Shown in pieces: positions 13,364 through 26,320 of a DNA stretch of 64,000 bases; position 1 is the first letter of the stretch; the number at the start of each line of letters is the position of its first letter. Origin of the DNA: Leuctra nigra (lineage: Eukaryota; Arthropoda; Insecta; Plecoptera; Leuctridae). The notes beneath the pieces were generated by a model. That model was not told where the DNA came from. It did no database searches and saw only the letters and a list, made by a program, of their open reading frames with translations. The stretch lies in the NCBI GenBank assembly GCA_934045905.1, contig OW203762.1, positions 23,902,345 to 23,966,344 on the forward strand, written 5' to 3'. A program made the position numbers and the translations under genes.

Positions 13364-13574
13364 CACTCGGCCAAACAAAACTTGAACGTTGACCAAATTT
13401 GAATGACTGCTGGTCATGTCCCATAACCAATCAAAGCTTGTTATTATTATTGAATTGTGAAGTCACCTACTAGAGTGAGACAATGAGATCGCTTAGACTG
13501 ACTTCTGATAATGCGATCTTACATTTATCAGCCTATCAGATTTATTGAACGTTCAAGTTTTGTTTGGCCAAGTG
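13364..13574. mobile_element. MITE of the CACTCAACC family, 211 bp
   Basis: Arms CACTCGGCCAAACAAAACTT and the complement at the right end are flanked by TA on both sides (13362-13363, 13575-13576). Same length as the copy at 19802-20012, with a related interior (CTGCTGGT, TTGTTATTAT, CACCTACTAGAG). Confidence 0.8.
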
Positions 13575-13576
13575 TA

Positions 13577-16500
13577 CCTCTCGATCTATGGTAAAAATAG
13601 GATTCGAGTAAAAAAGTTAGGAAAGTAGAGTTCTATAATATAAATCGTCCGCAGTGGAGAATAAATTGTGAGAATATCACATGTAATACGGAGTAAAACA
13701 AGTTTTGTGAAGCTGAGTCCATACGTATGTGAAGAGAGATGTGGATTATATAACGTAAAGTTGCGTTACATGGAATAGCGTGAGAAAAACACTAAAATAT
13801 GTTATTTTTGTGGTAAATACAGTGTTTAATTTGGTAATAGGTTCAAAATACGCATATGAAGATTTTGTGCGAACATTTATCGGTAATTTGACATGATTTG
13901 ACCGCATCGGCACGCCACTGGCCGATAGTTTTCGCGAACAAGAAGTGGAATTAGCATAGATGGCAATCAACTACATATCAGAAGACCACCACAAGGCGCT
14001 CGGATATTTCTAGATTAAAAGAACCGATGAACAGATGTCACAACACAACGGTAGAACTGTATTACGAAATTCTCAAATTACTTCGGCTGACGCTAAATAA
14101 ACTGACTACTAGTTTTTATAGCTAATTAACCTGTATTTTACCGCACCTTAGTTTAGATCTTCCTTATGAGAAAATAATTGACAGGGACTTTAGTGTTTAC
14201 GCTCGATATTATACCTACCTACATATTATTATTTAGGTACTAATAAAGATGACCAATATTAAATAAATACTAAACCATGGTTCTGTTCAGAAAATAATTT
14301 ACACTGTCTTTATATAGCCATGTACCTGCAATATTACACCGTCGTATACTATTAAAGTGACCATTACAATTATTAAAGCCAAACAACTTGCAATTAAATA
14401 CCGCACCTTGGTTAGAGAGTAAATGTTGTAAAATATTTATATTATATTGACGTAGACACTAAAGCGTACGTTATCCTCTTTGACATTTACTCTCGTGGCA
14501 TAAGATACGATATTGTTGAAATAGCAGTGTTTTGTTTACATTCTTAATAAAATGGGTCTCGTAATATTATTTCTAGAGCATAGACAAACGTCATAAAGAT
14601 AAGAAACTGTATGACATAATCTTTAAAGGTCTTCCCCCAAGATTACATACACCTACGTTTAAAGAAGATTCACCCAGCCTACGCCTATTTGTTTCTTTCC
14701 AAGTACCTAATTTACTTGTTTAGATTAGGATTGTTGTGTCATCTTCCTAGTCCTACCTTTGAAGAAAAATATGATTCCTGCTGAGAAAAATACAGTTTTG
14801 TACATCATGCTGTTAGATTTATATTGTTTCATACAATTTTGGGTTGGGTTAAATAACATTGTTCTATATAAACAGTTCATCGTAAATAAAATCACGTTTT
14901 TTGGTTGTTAAACTTTCATTCTTTCCGAATTGTAGGACATTCAAAAGATGACTGTATCACAATTGAAGACGTATACAGAATTCTAACAGTTCATCTGTTT
15001 AAAATTTCATGCACATGTCTTTATTATACTTCGATTCCGTGGCATATGCCTGTAATCGCTCAACTTTATGAAGCTTGCAATCTTTCTCGGTGATTCTGTG
15101 CTCAATCAATTTCATCCTTTCATTCGGTACAGAGAGCATTATTAAAACTATTATTAACGGTAGAATTGACCGGCAGCTATTGTTGACTGGTACCGTTCTG
15201 CCAATACTTACTTTGCACGTTGATCCAAAAAAAGGTATCGAATCTGAACGGATTTATCTCGATGTGATCTTAATGTCACGAACGATTTGTTCTGGAGGTA
15301 CAACAGAAAGTTGTGGAGTGGCTCGCGGGGTCTTTTCATGCTTCAAATTACAGAAATCGTTTAATTGTATTTGCACAAGTCAGGTTCTCTCAAATACCAA
15401 TTTGTTCGGGTTTTCTGAGGGTTTCAAGTGGTTCGCAAAGGTAAATTTTGTTGTAGGTTAGAGTGGAAAGTTTACGAAGGAGGGAATTTCTTAGCAACTT
15501 TTCTGTTGCTCATCTGAGGAAAACCAGGAAAACCGGAATTCACGGAACCTTCGATTTGCTAGTCTGGAAAACTCCAAACAGTAGAAATACTTTTAAATTC
15601 GAAAGATAATACGTGAACTACGAGCATTTAATTTCTATAACAAGAGTAAATAAATGGTCTTCAACAATTCAGCAATATAAATAGATCATTTGGTCATTTT
15701 CAAATTACGTACATATTCCATCCACACAATTCATCTTTTAAAACCTTGCCCATATGCAAACCATCAAGGTTGCATACAAATCTCTTTAAACTTTAAAAAA
15801 TGTTAATTATTACTGCACCTAAACCATATTTTCTTCCTCAGTGACCGAGAAACCTGACATAATATGACACGGTATGACACTCTTGCTTCAAGCGTTGAAT
15901 GTGAGCTCATATCTATGTCACCTGCTCATTGCAATTGCAGAGAATCCGCACACTTGTGGGATTTCACACGGCAGTAAAAATCGGCTCGTTTCAAACAACG
16001 AGTAGTTAAAAACACGCAAGACACGAATTATAATTGATCTTTTATTATATAACTTAATAGTTGGTGTAGTTTACACGATCTTTCATCATTCCATGTGTTC
16101 TTTCTCAGAGTTTTATATACGTGTGTGGTCGGAAATGTAAATTATACCATCACGAGGTTGGTTTTTAAATGGTATGGAATATTTGAAATATTTTATGCCG
16201 GATCTGCGAAGTGGTAATTCTGATATTACACAAGAATATTTAAGACTCTTGAAATTGTGAGTCAAAACTTATTATTTTCATTTAGTCGTGCTTAACGTGT
16301 TACTGTTCTGCATTGTTAATGCCAGATGAATGAATTATGATAGAAATGGGAGAGATGGGCGGTGAATGAGGCTGTTTGGCATATTAGTGGGGAACCTTCC
16401 CAACACGTGTCTCTCGACTGAGGGAAATGCCGAAATAACTCAGTCAGAAAGAACGGTCGCGGGAATCGAACCCGGGACCTACACACATCATTTGAACTTA

Positions 16501-17464
16501 TTAATAAACGATACGATGACTAATTATGTTTTGATGCCAAATTTTACAGAAATCGGAAAACGCGATTGCAAAATAAGTGAATACATATTTTTAGAAAGCA
16601 AGTTGCATTGTGGCTATTTATAAACATTATAACATTGAATTTACTAGTGTTTTACATTATTGGTTGTGGAATAAACTAGGTACTTATGTTATGTTACAAG
16701 ACTCAAGATCAAACGGATTGAAACACAACAGAACAACTAAAGGAAACAAATAAGTGAATAACATAACTAGAGAACATAATGAGTGGAAACAACATATTAA
16801 ATCAGTTACCTATTAATATTTTCTTAAAGTCATTGCTACTTATCTTGAGTTTTATTCAATAAATTAGTAGGTAGGTACCGGTAGGTTCCGACTTTAACTT
16901 TGACACACATCTCAAAAAATTGAGTTTCTTCTTCTCAAAATGTGAAATACTTGCTATATCTTAGGCAGCCCAGTTTCAAAATTACCTCACATAGGTAATT
17001 AGGTAGGTAACACAGAAATCAATTTACATTGGAGTATAATAACTTGCATTATACGATGTCGGTTTGAAAATCTCGAACTGTCAATTAAAAATTAAAGTTG
17101 TATAAATAGTCATAAAATAGCATTGCAATTTGCAAGGAAACCAGTTGGTTGCAATTCTCACCAACAACTCCAATTCATAATTATTTATATCCAATGACCG
17201 TGCTAGTAAGACCCAGGAAAAGGAAGATAAACCAGTCATCAACCAATAATCCTGATTGTAATAGCTTATCAATACCATATCGGAAGTGATTAGTGATCGA
17301 TTCACCATAATCTTACATATTAGCTCGACATTACTTTATCAGCTCTGACAGATTTCAATATGAAAATTAGTCACCACACATGTCACCTGTCAATCACTTT
17401 GATGTTTGTCATTAACGCCCAAATTGATTGATCAATCACACCTCAAATTAATTAGTAATATGAT
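13577..17464. other. Intergenic, mostly nothing recognised
   Basis: The longest frame, 15075-15461 (128 codons), has no recognisable domain, no convincing splice context and ordinary intergenic composition, so it is not called a gene. The only structured item seen is the tRNA-like patch at 16400-16500. Confidence 0.35.
16400..16500 (-). repeat. tRNA-derived SINE fragment
   Basis: On the minus strand GGTCCCGGGTTCGATTCCCG is an excellent tRNA T-arm/B box. The 5' tRNA half is missing and the downstream part is a SINE-like body. Confidence 0.5.
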
Positions 17465-17849
17465 GGGCGTCTGCAGGATTTATTCCGCGGGTAGGGGGGG
17501 GGGGGGGTGTAATGGGGGGGCACTCTTGCAGCTTAGTGGGTCAGGGGCGCACAGCCCCAGGAAATGTTTTATCAAATTTAAAGCATTATTGGGTGATAAA
17601 TGCTCAATAATGATGTTTCTTGGGGAAAAAACTTACAAAACTGAATGTTTTTCTATTTGTTTTGTATTTTCATACTTTTACAGAGTTATTTACTAAAATA
17701 GGGCATATTGAACTGAAATACCAAAAAATCGTAGATGGGTAAGGGCGCATGATTTTTTTGATTTTTTGTGTGTTTTTGGAATTGTTCGATAATCAAGATT
17801 GGCGGTGGGGGGGGGGGGGGGGGGGGGGGTAATTATCCTTTGGACGCCC
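17465..17849. mobile_element. Decayed hAT-like MITE with G-tracts
   Basis: The left end GGGCGTCTGCAGGATTTATT and the right end read on the other strand (GGGCGTCCAAAGGATAATTA) are similar. Long G-runs (17495-17508, 17807-17829) lie just inside both ends. No target duplication was found. Confidence 0.45.
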
Positions 17850-18769
17850 ACGGAATATACCAATCGATATACTCGTTATTTAAATATTATTAATGATCGT
17901 TTTATGCATTTCTTCAGCCACATATCTGTGTCAAATAAAACTTGTTACCCGATGTGTGAGATTGCAAGTAGGTACCTTGGAAGGTACTCGCACTCTTGAC
18001 CGTCATTACTTACTGCTTATATGGGATATGGTCAAATTGTTGCGAACCATTAAATAATTAAATAATCGAACCAAATATTGGGCAAAAAAAGACACCAAGA
18101 AAGTGACCAAATAAGGTGAGGTTTTGACTAGAGTCGGTCAATCCATTTACTCTCCATATAAAGATTATTTCATATAATTCGTTATCGTTGTTTAATATTA
18201 TCGATCACATTTTTTAAAATAATGAATCTGATCATGACTCAGACTACTATTTGGATTATTAAACTAAAAAAGCTTTCGCTATTATTCAAATCTAATTTTG
18301 TAAAAACAACTGAAATTTTAAAACTTTAAAAATTATTTAAAATTTTTCGGTGACTTAGAAAAAAGAAACCAGGAAATTAATAATCAATTCAGTACCCAAA
18401 TAAACCTACAAATCTCACCATTTTTCAAAATTTAATAAAAAAACAACGAATTTCGTGCCTCAAAATTCTAAATTTTTGCTGTCTTCATAGTTCTTCCAAC
18501 TACTAGCAATCATTTCGCCTCTTTCCCATCTCAAATCCACCAGGTACACAATGACACTTGCAAACAAAGTCTACAACCCCTGACAACTCACCCTGTACGA
18601 CGGAGCCTGATGCGACTGCGCAAGCGTGAACATTCACTACACTAACACACGAGACGTTATCCAAACACGTCCAACCTCCTCGCAGGTTGAGTGAAGACTG
18701 ACTGACTCATGCTGGCAGGACAGCGAGCGCTACCTGGTGAGTGACATCATTACACCCCTTCCATCGTGG

Positions 18770-19160
18770 TGCAAGGGAGAAGCCACACAAAGAGGCTCCA
18801 TTTCTTAGGGTTCATGCGTTTTTAAAGATTCTTGTTTGTCAATTTGTCAAATTAAATGTTCAGCCTTCGTCAACCTTTAAAGTCGTAAAGTTGTTATCTT
18901 ACGAGATAGGGTGAAAGAAACAACACAAAAAAGCTCAATTTCTTGGGATATTCCTGCTTTTTTTACAGTTTATGATAAAAGGAGAGTAGATTAAATACGA
19001 CATTCTTGGGCATTTTTACAGCTTTTAAATTGTCGAAAGTTCACTTCAACTTTAAGCTCAACAAATCAGGAATACCTAACCTTGATAAACGGATATTCTC
19101 AAGAAATGAAGCCTTTTTGTGTGGATTCTATTCACCTTCACTCATGGTAGACAGTGAAAA
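18770..19160. repeat. Dispersed repeat fragments (CATTTCTTGGGATATTC family)
   Basis: Blocks resembling ACACAAAAAGCTCAATTTCT, GGGATATTC and a GTGTGGATTCTATTCACCTT stretch recur here at least twice. Related pieces occur near 8260-8480, 11860-11900, 21820-21900 and 32670-32740. The family is not identified; the 103-codon frame at 19006-19317 lies inside it and is not a gene. Confidence 0.4.
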
Positions 19161-19801
19161 ACAAACAAACATAAACCAAACAAAAATATATGCAAGTGCC
19201 AAAATAAAGACTTTAGCACGCTCACTTAAAATTCAATCCAAAATATCTGGTAATTATACTTGGAAAATCGATCTTTATATCCATCACAAATTTAAAACGA
19301 TCAACAATAACCAATAAATTTCTTCTTCTAACCAAATTTGGTCAGCCAAGACGGCAGTGAAAATCACAAACCATAATCATCGTCAAGTAGATGCATAGTT
19401 TAGTTCGGTGGAATCTAAAATCAGAAACACCTCCAGCGTTATCGATTGTGTTCAATACAAATCACAGGCCATGAATCATGTATAACTAATCGCTAATCAA
19501 TGTTTTGAAACTATCTTGATAAGATCTGTAATCTCCTCCACCCTCGCTCTATCTCTCTCTTTCTCTCACTCGGTCAGTGGTGTTGTACGTGCTCTCTCGC
19601 TCTTGTCCATCCAGTTAGACAGTGTTGCAAGACAGCCATTGCGTTGTTTTCAAAAGAACTACCGCATAGTTCAAAATGTTCACGCTTGTTTGACAAATTC
19701 CCTGCTGCCTTCTTCTTTGTTCCTCATTCAAAACCTTTTTGTGACTTCTCGATCATCAATCGTCTTTTCTTGAAAAACTGTAATTAATAATTAATTAGGT
19801 A

Positions 19802-20012
19802 CACTCAACCAAATAAAAATTGGTACTCGAAAAGAAAAGGATTGGCTGCTGGTAAGGTTCCTTGACAATCAATCCTTGTTATTATCAATGAAATAAGAGC
19901 TCACCTACTAGAGGTAGATGATGCGTTAACACAGCCTTCATAGGATGATGCCATCAAACCTTAATCAGCCAATCCTTCTCTTTTCGAGTACCAATTTTTA
20001 TTTGGTTGAGTG
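19802..20012. mobile_element. MITE, CACTCAACC family, best copy
   Basis: Arms of about 50 bp start CACTCAACCAAATAAAAATT and are nearly perfect inverted repeats, flanked by TA at 19800-19801 and 20013-20014. TA duplication and long termini suggest a Tc1/mariner-type parent. 211 bp, non-coding. Confidence 0.85.
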
Positions 20013-20059
20013 TACATTGCTTTTTGCTGTGTTCCAAAACCAAACCACAAAATAGTTTA

Positions 20060-20475
20060 AACGTTCCAAAATTACTAATTTCAATTCAAAATATCGCGCC
20101 GTGCGACAAAATAAATCGTTCCAAAATTGCAAACTTGAATTCAAAATGTAGCGCCAATATTTGAATTATCCACAATAAGTATAAATCGTTCCAAAATACA
20201 TGTGAATTCAAAATGTCGCGCCAATATTTTAATTCATGCCATGTAGAACGACCGACAGCAAAACGTTCCAATTAAATTCAAAATGACGCGCAAATATTTG
20301 AGTACATTGTCCAGTGTCATGTAAAATCGTTCCAAAATACAAATTGTTCATTCAAAATGCCGCGCAAATATTTGAAATATTGCTCGACGGTATAAATCGT
20401 TCCAAAATACAAACTTTGAATTTAAAATGTCGCTCCAATATTTGAATTCATTACACAGAATCGTTCCAAACTAGC
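20060..20475. repeat. Degenerate 56-76-bp tandem repeat with GCGC motifs
   Basis: Seven CGTTCCAAA anchors occur at about 20061, 20117, 20187, 20263, 20328, 20398 and 20463. All but the last are followed by a TTCAAAAT(G)...(G)CGC(C/A)AATATTTGA-type segment. Copies have diverged by substitutions and small indels, so the array is old. Confidence 0.75.
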
Positions 20476-23400
20476 AGAACTATTTCAAACACCTAACAGC
20501 TGGACTTCTATCTTTCGTCTTTCAAGTTCTCTATGGAATGAACGCTCTAACAGGTTGGGCAAGAGTTAACAGTAATGGTACGCGTGATTAAAACGCTGTG
20601 CACGACACAATCAAGAGGTTATTTACGTGAACTTCTGTAAGAATTCACCAGGGAGTTGCGAGCTGGGCCCAAGTGTCACGATTTGGGCGGGAAATGATAG
20701 ACATTTCTCCTCCCGAATCAGACGGTCTTGATTAGATGGGGAGACGTTTCAATTATTTTTTAAAACTAGTTTTGGATTGCACAGCATCTGTTATACAAGA
20801 GAGATCATTTTATAATTATTTCGGAGTTCATAAAACCCAAATTGTACTAATTTTGCTTTGTTCTTATCTGGAATCAACAGAAAATGTTGTGGTACAGATA
20901 TTTATTAATTTTAAATAGAAAAAATCAAAAAAATCTTCTTTTAAAAATATATTGAAACAAAATATTATTTTTTTATTTTTTTAAAGTTGTATAATTATTT
21001 TAAATGCTTGGGTGTTTACTGTTTATTATTATATCAATACTCAGTGAAGATTCATGTTTGTAATTGTTGATCACTTATCTTGGTGATAAACCATAAGCAA
21101 GGTTGAACAAATATTTTGAACATTTATATGGTAAATAACTTGGCACGAGTAGCATATTTAGTTTTATGAACGGTGAAATTAGCGAAAGAAACAGTGATTG
21201 GAGATTTTTATTAAATAATAATATTCGCTATTACAGATTTATAATCATTCTCATACGTATTTCAGCAATAATTTGAAACTCAGTTTATACCTATTTAAAA
21301 CAAATCTGTTTTTAAATGTCAGGAAATTAATAAATTGCACATCGACGAAACATTTTAATACAGAGTTGGCATTGAAGTGAATGCCCAATATTTGAAAACA
21401 TGAACTAGACGTGACTTTCAAAGCATTGTTGTAAGTGAGCACAGATGACATACAACTACACTCACGAGGTATTTACAACACGCGTAATGTGCGTTGTACG
21501 AACTTGATGATCTACATACCGCGTAGAGTAAAGTACATTTAAGACGTTTACAAATAGAGGTACCTATAACATATTTGACAATCTTCAATAAAAATTTAAC
21601 ACATTCAATGGAAACGTTAGCATTGTTAGCTCAATTTGGTATACTATAGAATTTATGTAAAGGCTAAATTGCTTGGGGTATATAGATTTCGAAAGCTTTA
21701 TGTTTTCTAAAGTTTCCTTGAAGCACAAAAGCTCAACCATTCAGGTTTAACGGAATTCAAAGTGGACTAAAAGTAGTCCGAAAGTATAGTCTCCTGTTGT
21801 AAAAAAACTGTTAAAAGCGCATAAAATATCCCAAGGAACCGATCATTTTAATGCAAATTTATTCCCCTTCTCTCATTGTAATAGCCAAAAGGAATATCAA
21901 ACAAAAAGTAGAACTTATTCTCACACCTCGTTTATAAAATCACATTTGCATTCTTATAAAATTCTTTCATGATCAACGTGAATTTCCCAATCGGCTTTCA
22001 CAGTTTAACGCCTTCAGTTGCGTGCGCAACAATATTGTTGATAATTATTTATGTTGGGGAAGGTTAGGATACTGCATTGCCGCTTTACCTACATAGATAA
22101 GCCTTTCAAGGTAGCATAATGAATCATACAATAGCTGAAGTAGATTGGGATATTTAGTACATGTCAAGCTTTAGATTGCCTTTGGGATGGAGCAGGTATT
22201 TACAATGTTATCTAGGGGAATTGGGAAATATTTGCAGCTTGTGGACAAATTCTTTCGGCAGTGCGTGTGGTGTGACTTTCCAGAAAGGAACGCCCTTCAG
22301 GGTATATACGTTGTGAGACGTCCAAAGTCAATATGTAAACCGAAAGTAAACAGCATTCTTAACTAATTAATTGTAATTTAATTATAATATATTAATATTT
22401 AATAGTTTGTAAGTACATTTGATGTAGCGGAACAAATTTAAAATTAATATATTTGCATGAATTAAAGACAAATATTTACAAAGTTCAAAGTCACGAAATA
22501 AAGTTAAGAAAAATCTGTAATTTTAAATAAACGCTTTGGTTTGCAAGGTTTTTATATTATTTATGCCTTTAAATATGCTATGGGATTGGCAGTCATCTGT
22601 CGAAGGAATTTTCTGTCGGACAGTACTTTTGATGCCCAATTTTTACTGTCATATTGATTTTAATGGCCACCGTATCAAAAGTGTTAAAATAGACCACTTG
22701 TGTCAACACATATCGAATAAATAATTTCGTACTATTTTCATACCAACAAAACAGATGGTAATACACGTCTAAAATTGAAGCTAAGAATTGGCTCAAGTAA
22801 ACCATTAAAATGCAATTATCTTGTACGCTCAACCACTATAACAGTGAGTCACTTTGTAAGATGCACTTCTCACGAATAAGAAAAAACCGTTGAACACATT
22901 TAGCCGGGCGGATATGAGTGTTAAACTTCGAGTACAAGGTGGTTGCTAAAAGAGCGAAAGACATATTGACATTGAACATAAACATGCGTCCTGGATGCGT
23001 AAGCGCAAAGCGTAAACGTAAGCGGATATGTATGAACTCAGTGATGACTTATACTGAATAACAATTAGTTCGACGTAATGTAAGAGAAACCTAACCTCAA
23101 TATACATCATTGAGATTCAAGAACAGTGATTGGTGACATTCAAGACGGTACAGATAAAAACATGGTAAAAACGCTTGCAAAGGCGTTGATAAGAGAGTAT
23201 TTTTTGTCATTATGTTTTGTGCGATTATGAAATTACATAAAGAAATGCATAAATTACATAAATACAATTTCAATTTTATTGGTCGAAAGGTGTGCTTTAC
23301 CGATATAATGTGAACACTTTCGATACTTATCTGTAAAATATTATAAAAAAGGAAGCCAATAAAATAAAATATATAAGTAACTTTCATTATATTGACAATA

Positions 23401-25338
23401 ATAAAAAACGAAATTATTCTGTTTTAGAATGAAAATAAGGTGTATACGAAATTTTAACTTGATTAGAGGAACCGTCTAACCCTCTTTGAAGGATTCGTGC
23501 TCTCAAAAAGTGTCAAGAGAGACTCTCGCCCAGGCATTTCAAAGAAATTAAGGTCGTCTGTCGACTGTTATTCATTAAACAATGTATTTATTATTCACTG
23601 TATATTGTTATGTGGAAGGCACGCTCTCTAAGTATTGTTGTCTTTTGTCAGCAAGTAACTCAACACGAAGTTGTCAAATAACACTGTCAATCGTGATTTT
23701 GTTTGTGAAGAAGATAATACGCGCGCAACAAGATAAACAAATAGGTAACCGTGATTTTGTGATAATCTCTATGATTAAATTGTTAAGTAAACAAACACAT
23801 AAATATAAATAAATAACGATTGCATTTAATCAGCGCATTACATATTTCTACGCAATAGAGTACCAAGTTATTTTAAAGCGTTGAGAATTATGAATTAGAC
23901 TAGGTATATAAATTTGACAACATTGCTGAGATATGCGTGAAACATACATTTTGAAAATTAAAACGAATCACAAGTTTCGTGCGTATTTCAAACAATCTCT
24001 TGTGATCACAGGTAGAATTTAAATTTTGTAATGGTTTGTTTTAGAAAGTCAAATCGACGACGCAAGCTGACGAGAAATTAAAACAGAAGTAAATCGGCAG
24101 ATATTTGTCAAATAAGTTGCTAATACGAGCAGTCTAACGAAATAAGGAAGTTGAATAACAATAATTCGAAGTCTGTAAACCAGTAAAACCATCAAATCAA
24201 GAGCAAGATAATAGTGAATAGTCAACACTCAAAATCAAAACATCCAAATTGAAACATATTAAACAAAAATTTAAGAATGTAAGCAGTGAAAACAACATTA
24301 TGAATGGAGAGCTTATACTTATTTATTAGTTAAAAGTTTGGCTAGAAACATGATCTTGAGAATCTTAATCGGATCAAAAAATTGAACCGTGTAATCCATG
24401 GCTTTATTCCAAAATGAGAAATGACAAAATATCCTACTCACCGTACTGTTCATTTGTCTGTATATTCCTACACACTGTGACAACTTCGCAAGTAGCTGAT
24501 CCCTGGTAAGCTAAAGGAAGGTGCCATGACATGTGTGCCGATCAAATCAAGTTCTAAGACTGACATCAGAAGGTCTAGCAAACCTAGAAGCAGAGTCTAG
24601 TGGCAAGGTACGTCCCACATAACCTTATTAGAGTTGACAAGAATGTGTCGTGCTTTACCGATGACGAGTTTTTTTTATTTGTGATTCGTTTCCTTTCAAA
24701 TCTATTGCCTTACATTTATAAGTGACGATTTGTGAGATGAAGTAATTACATAAACATCATCGTTATCTTAATCGGTACCATAATCAATAAATATCTCAGT
24801 TATTTATTGTAATTAAGATTGTGATGTCTAATTGTCTTGTATATGTTTTGTTTTGAACATATAAGCTCAATGAGGATTCCACTTAATGTTTGTAATTTTA
24901 AATTGTTATATTCTTAATTTCCCTTATAGTCATAACGTATAAATATGCATACAGAAATTGAGCAATTATGTAAATTATATTCTCCATCACTTGGTACTAA
25001 CATTATTTTAGTAAAAATGTAGGAAGTGTAATAATATATTACCGTTTTATTGCTTTTAGTACTTGATGCTTTTAGATTCTGCTATCTGGCAAATGCATAC
25101 ATTGCTTGATTGAAGCCAGCTCCTGAATATTCTTTAGAAATTACTATCTTTGATCACCAACATAGAATATTCAATTAATTCACGATGTACACAACATAGG
25201 AAGTACCTATTTGCAATGATAATTTATTGTCATCTATAATGATAGCAGTGATTTAGTACTCCAATATGGATTTATATCTTGAACGATACATTATTTTATC
25301 ATTTTATCATTTATTTTATCATTTATCATTTTTATCTA
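20476..25338. other. Intergenic, no gene seen
   Basis: Strongly AT-rich. Short open frames (22536-22832, 23097-23387, 23582-23812) lack recognisable domains or splice partners. The last 50 bases are a TTTTATCATT microsatellite. Confidence 0.35.
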
Positions 25339-25749
25339 TTGGGAAAAGAGAGGTTGAGGTGGTATAGACGATGGAAAGGAATGGCACCGGAAAGAATTCC
25401 AAGGAGGGAGGCAGATCGAGCAGCAATTGATGGGAAAAGAAAGACGGGAAGACCAAGAACAAAGTGGATGAATGGAGTGGTGGCGGCTGTGGAAGAGAGA
25501 GGGGAGTCGTGGATGAAGATCAGAGATGAAAAGTGGTGGGAAGACGTGGACATATGGAGAAGACTTGTAGAAAAAGTTGAGGAGGAAGGAGGAGAAGAAG
25601 TTGAAGATGGAGAAGAAGATGATGAAGATGAAGAGAATACAGAAGAAACGTCAGGTCCGGCCAGCCGGTTTCATTAATAAGGCCCTTGTATTTTACCTCC
25701 TTTACCCACTGTAATTTGGAAAAAAAAGGATTAAAGATTATTATTATTA
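25339..25749 (+). mobile_element. 5'-truncated non-LTR retrotransposon, 3' end
   Basis: The frame to 25677 encodes a basic then acidic segment with GKRKTGRPRTKWM, the sort of Lys/Arg-Gly-Arg-Pro block seen in the C-terminal tails of insect LINE polyproteins. It is followed by a short 3' UTR, an A-run and an ATT repeat tail (ATTATTATTA) ending near 25749. The reverse transcriptase core is absent, as expected for a 5'-truncated insertion. An AT-rich TTTTATCA microsatellite abuts the 5' side. The family is not determined. Confidence 0.55.
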
Positions 25750-26320
25750 CACTTTGCATTTTGAAATTCATGAAGCTACGTTTTCAAATTCCTCTATCAA
25801 AAAGTTATAAAAGTTATATTTTCTCTAGCGTATACATGTTATGAAAGAAAACAGAACAACATAGCTGTTTTCTGTTGAAAACCTTGTAAATTATAATTTT
25901 ATTTAATATTTTAATACTATTAATTTAATATTTCAGAAGTATTTAGGACGACGTTCAGGCATCAGTGCTTTAGCAAAAGTAGAAGACAAATCTTAAAATT
26001 ATAAACAGCTTTAGTAAAATCGCAGTGAAATTATAACTAAATAATGACATCTCTATTATAAGTTAATTATCATTTCGTTCAAGCATGATGCCACCAAGGA
26101 GGTTAGAATACAATTCAAATAATTTCACTGCCAACAAGAAAGGTTAGTTTAGAAAAAAAATGTCTCCTCCAAATGACAGTGAAAGTAAATCTACCTTGAA
26201 AACGAAACATTTGAAAGTGCACCGTCTCTTTTGTTATGGAGCATATAAAATGTTAAAAATACCTTAATCCTGTGAATATTTCGCTCAATTAGAGCCATAT
26301 TATAAATCTGTGACAAGTTG

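Noticed and set aside
15075..15461. 128-codon open frame
   Set aside because: No signal peptide, motif or splice partners that I can defend; composition is like the surrounding intergenic DNA.
16400..16500. Functional tRNA gene
   Set aside because: Excellent B box but no A box or acceptor stem; better read as a SINE remnant.
19006..19317. 103-codon open frame
   Set aside because: Sits in a dispersed repeat whose pieces recur at several places in the window.
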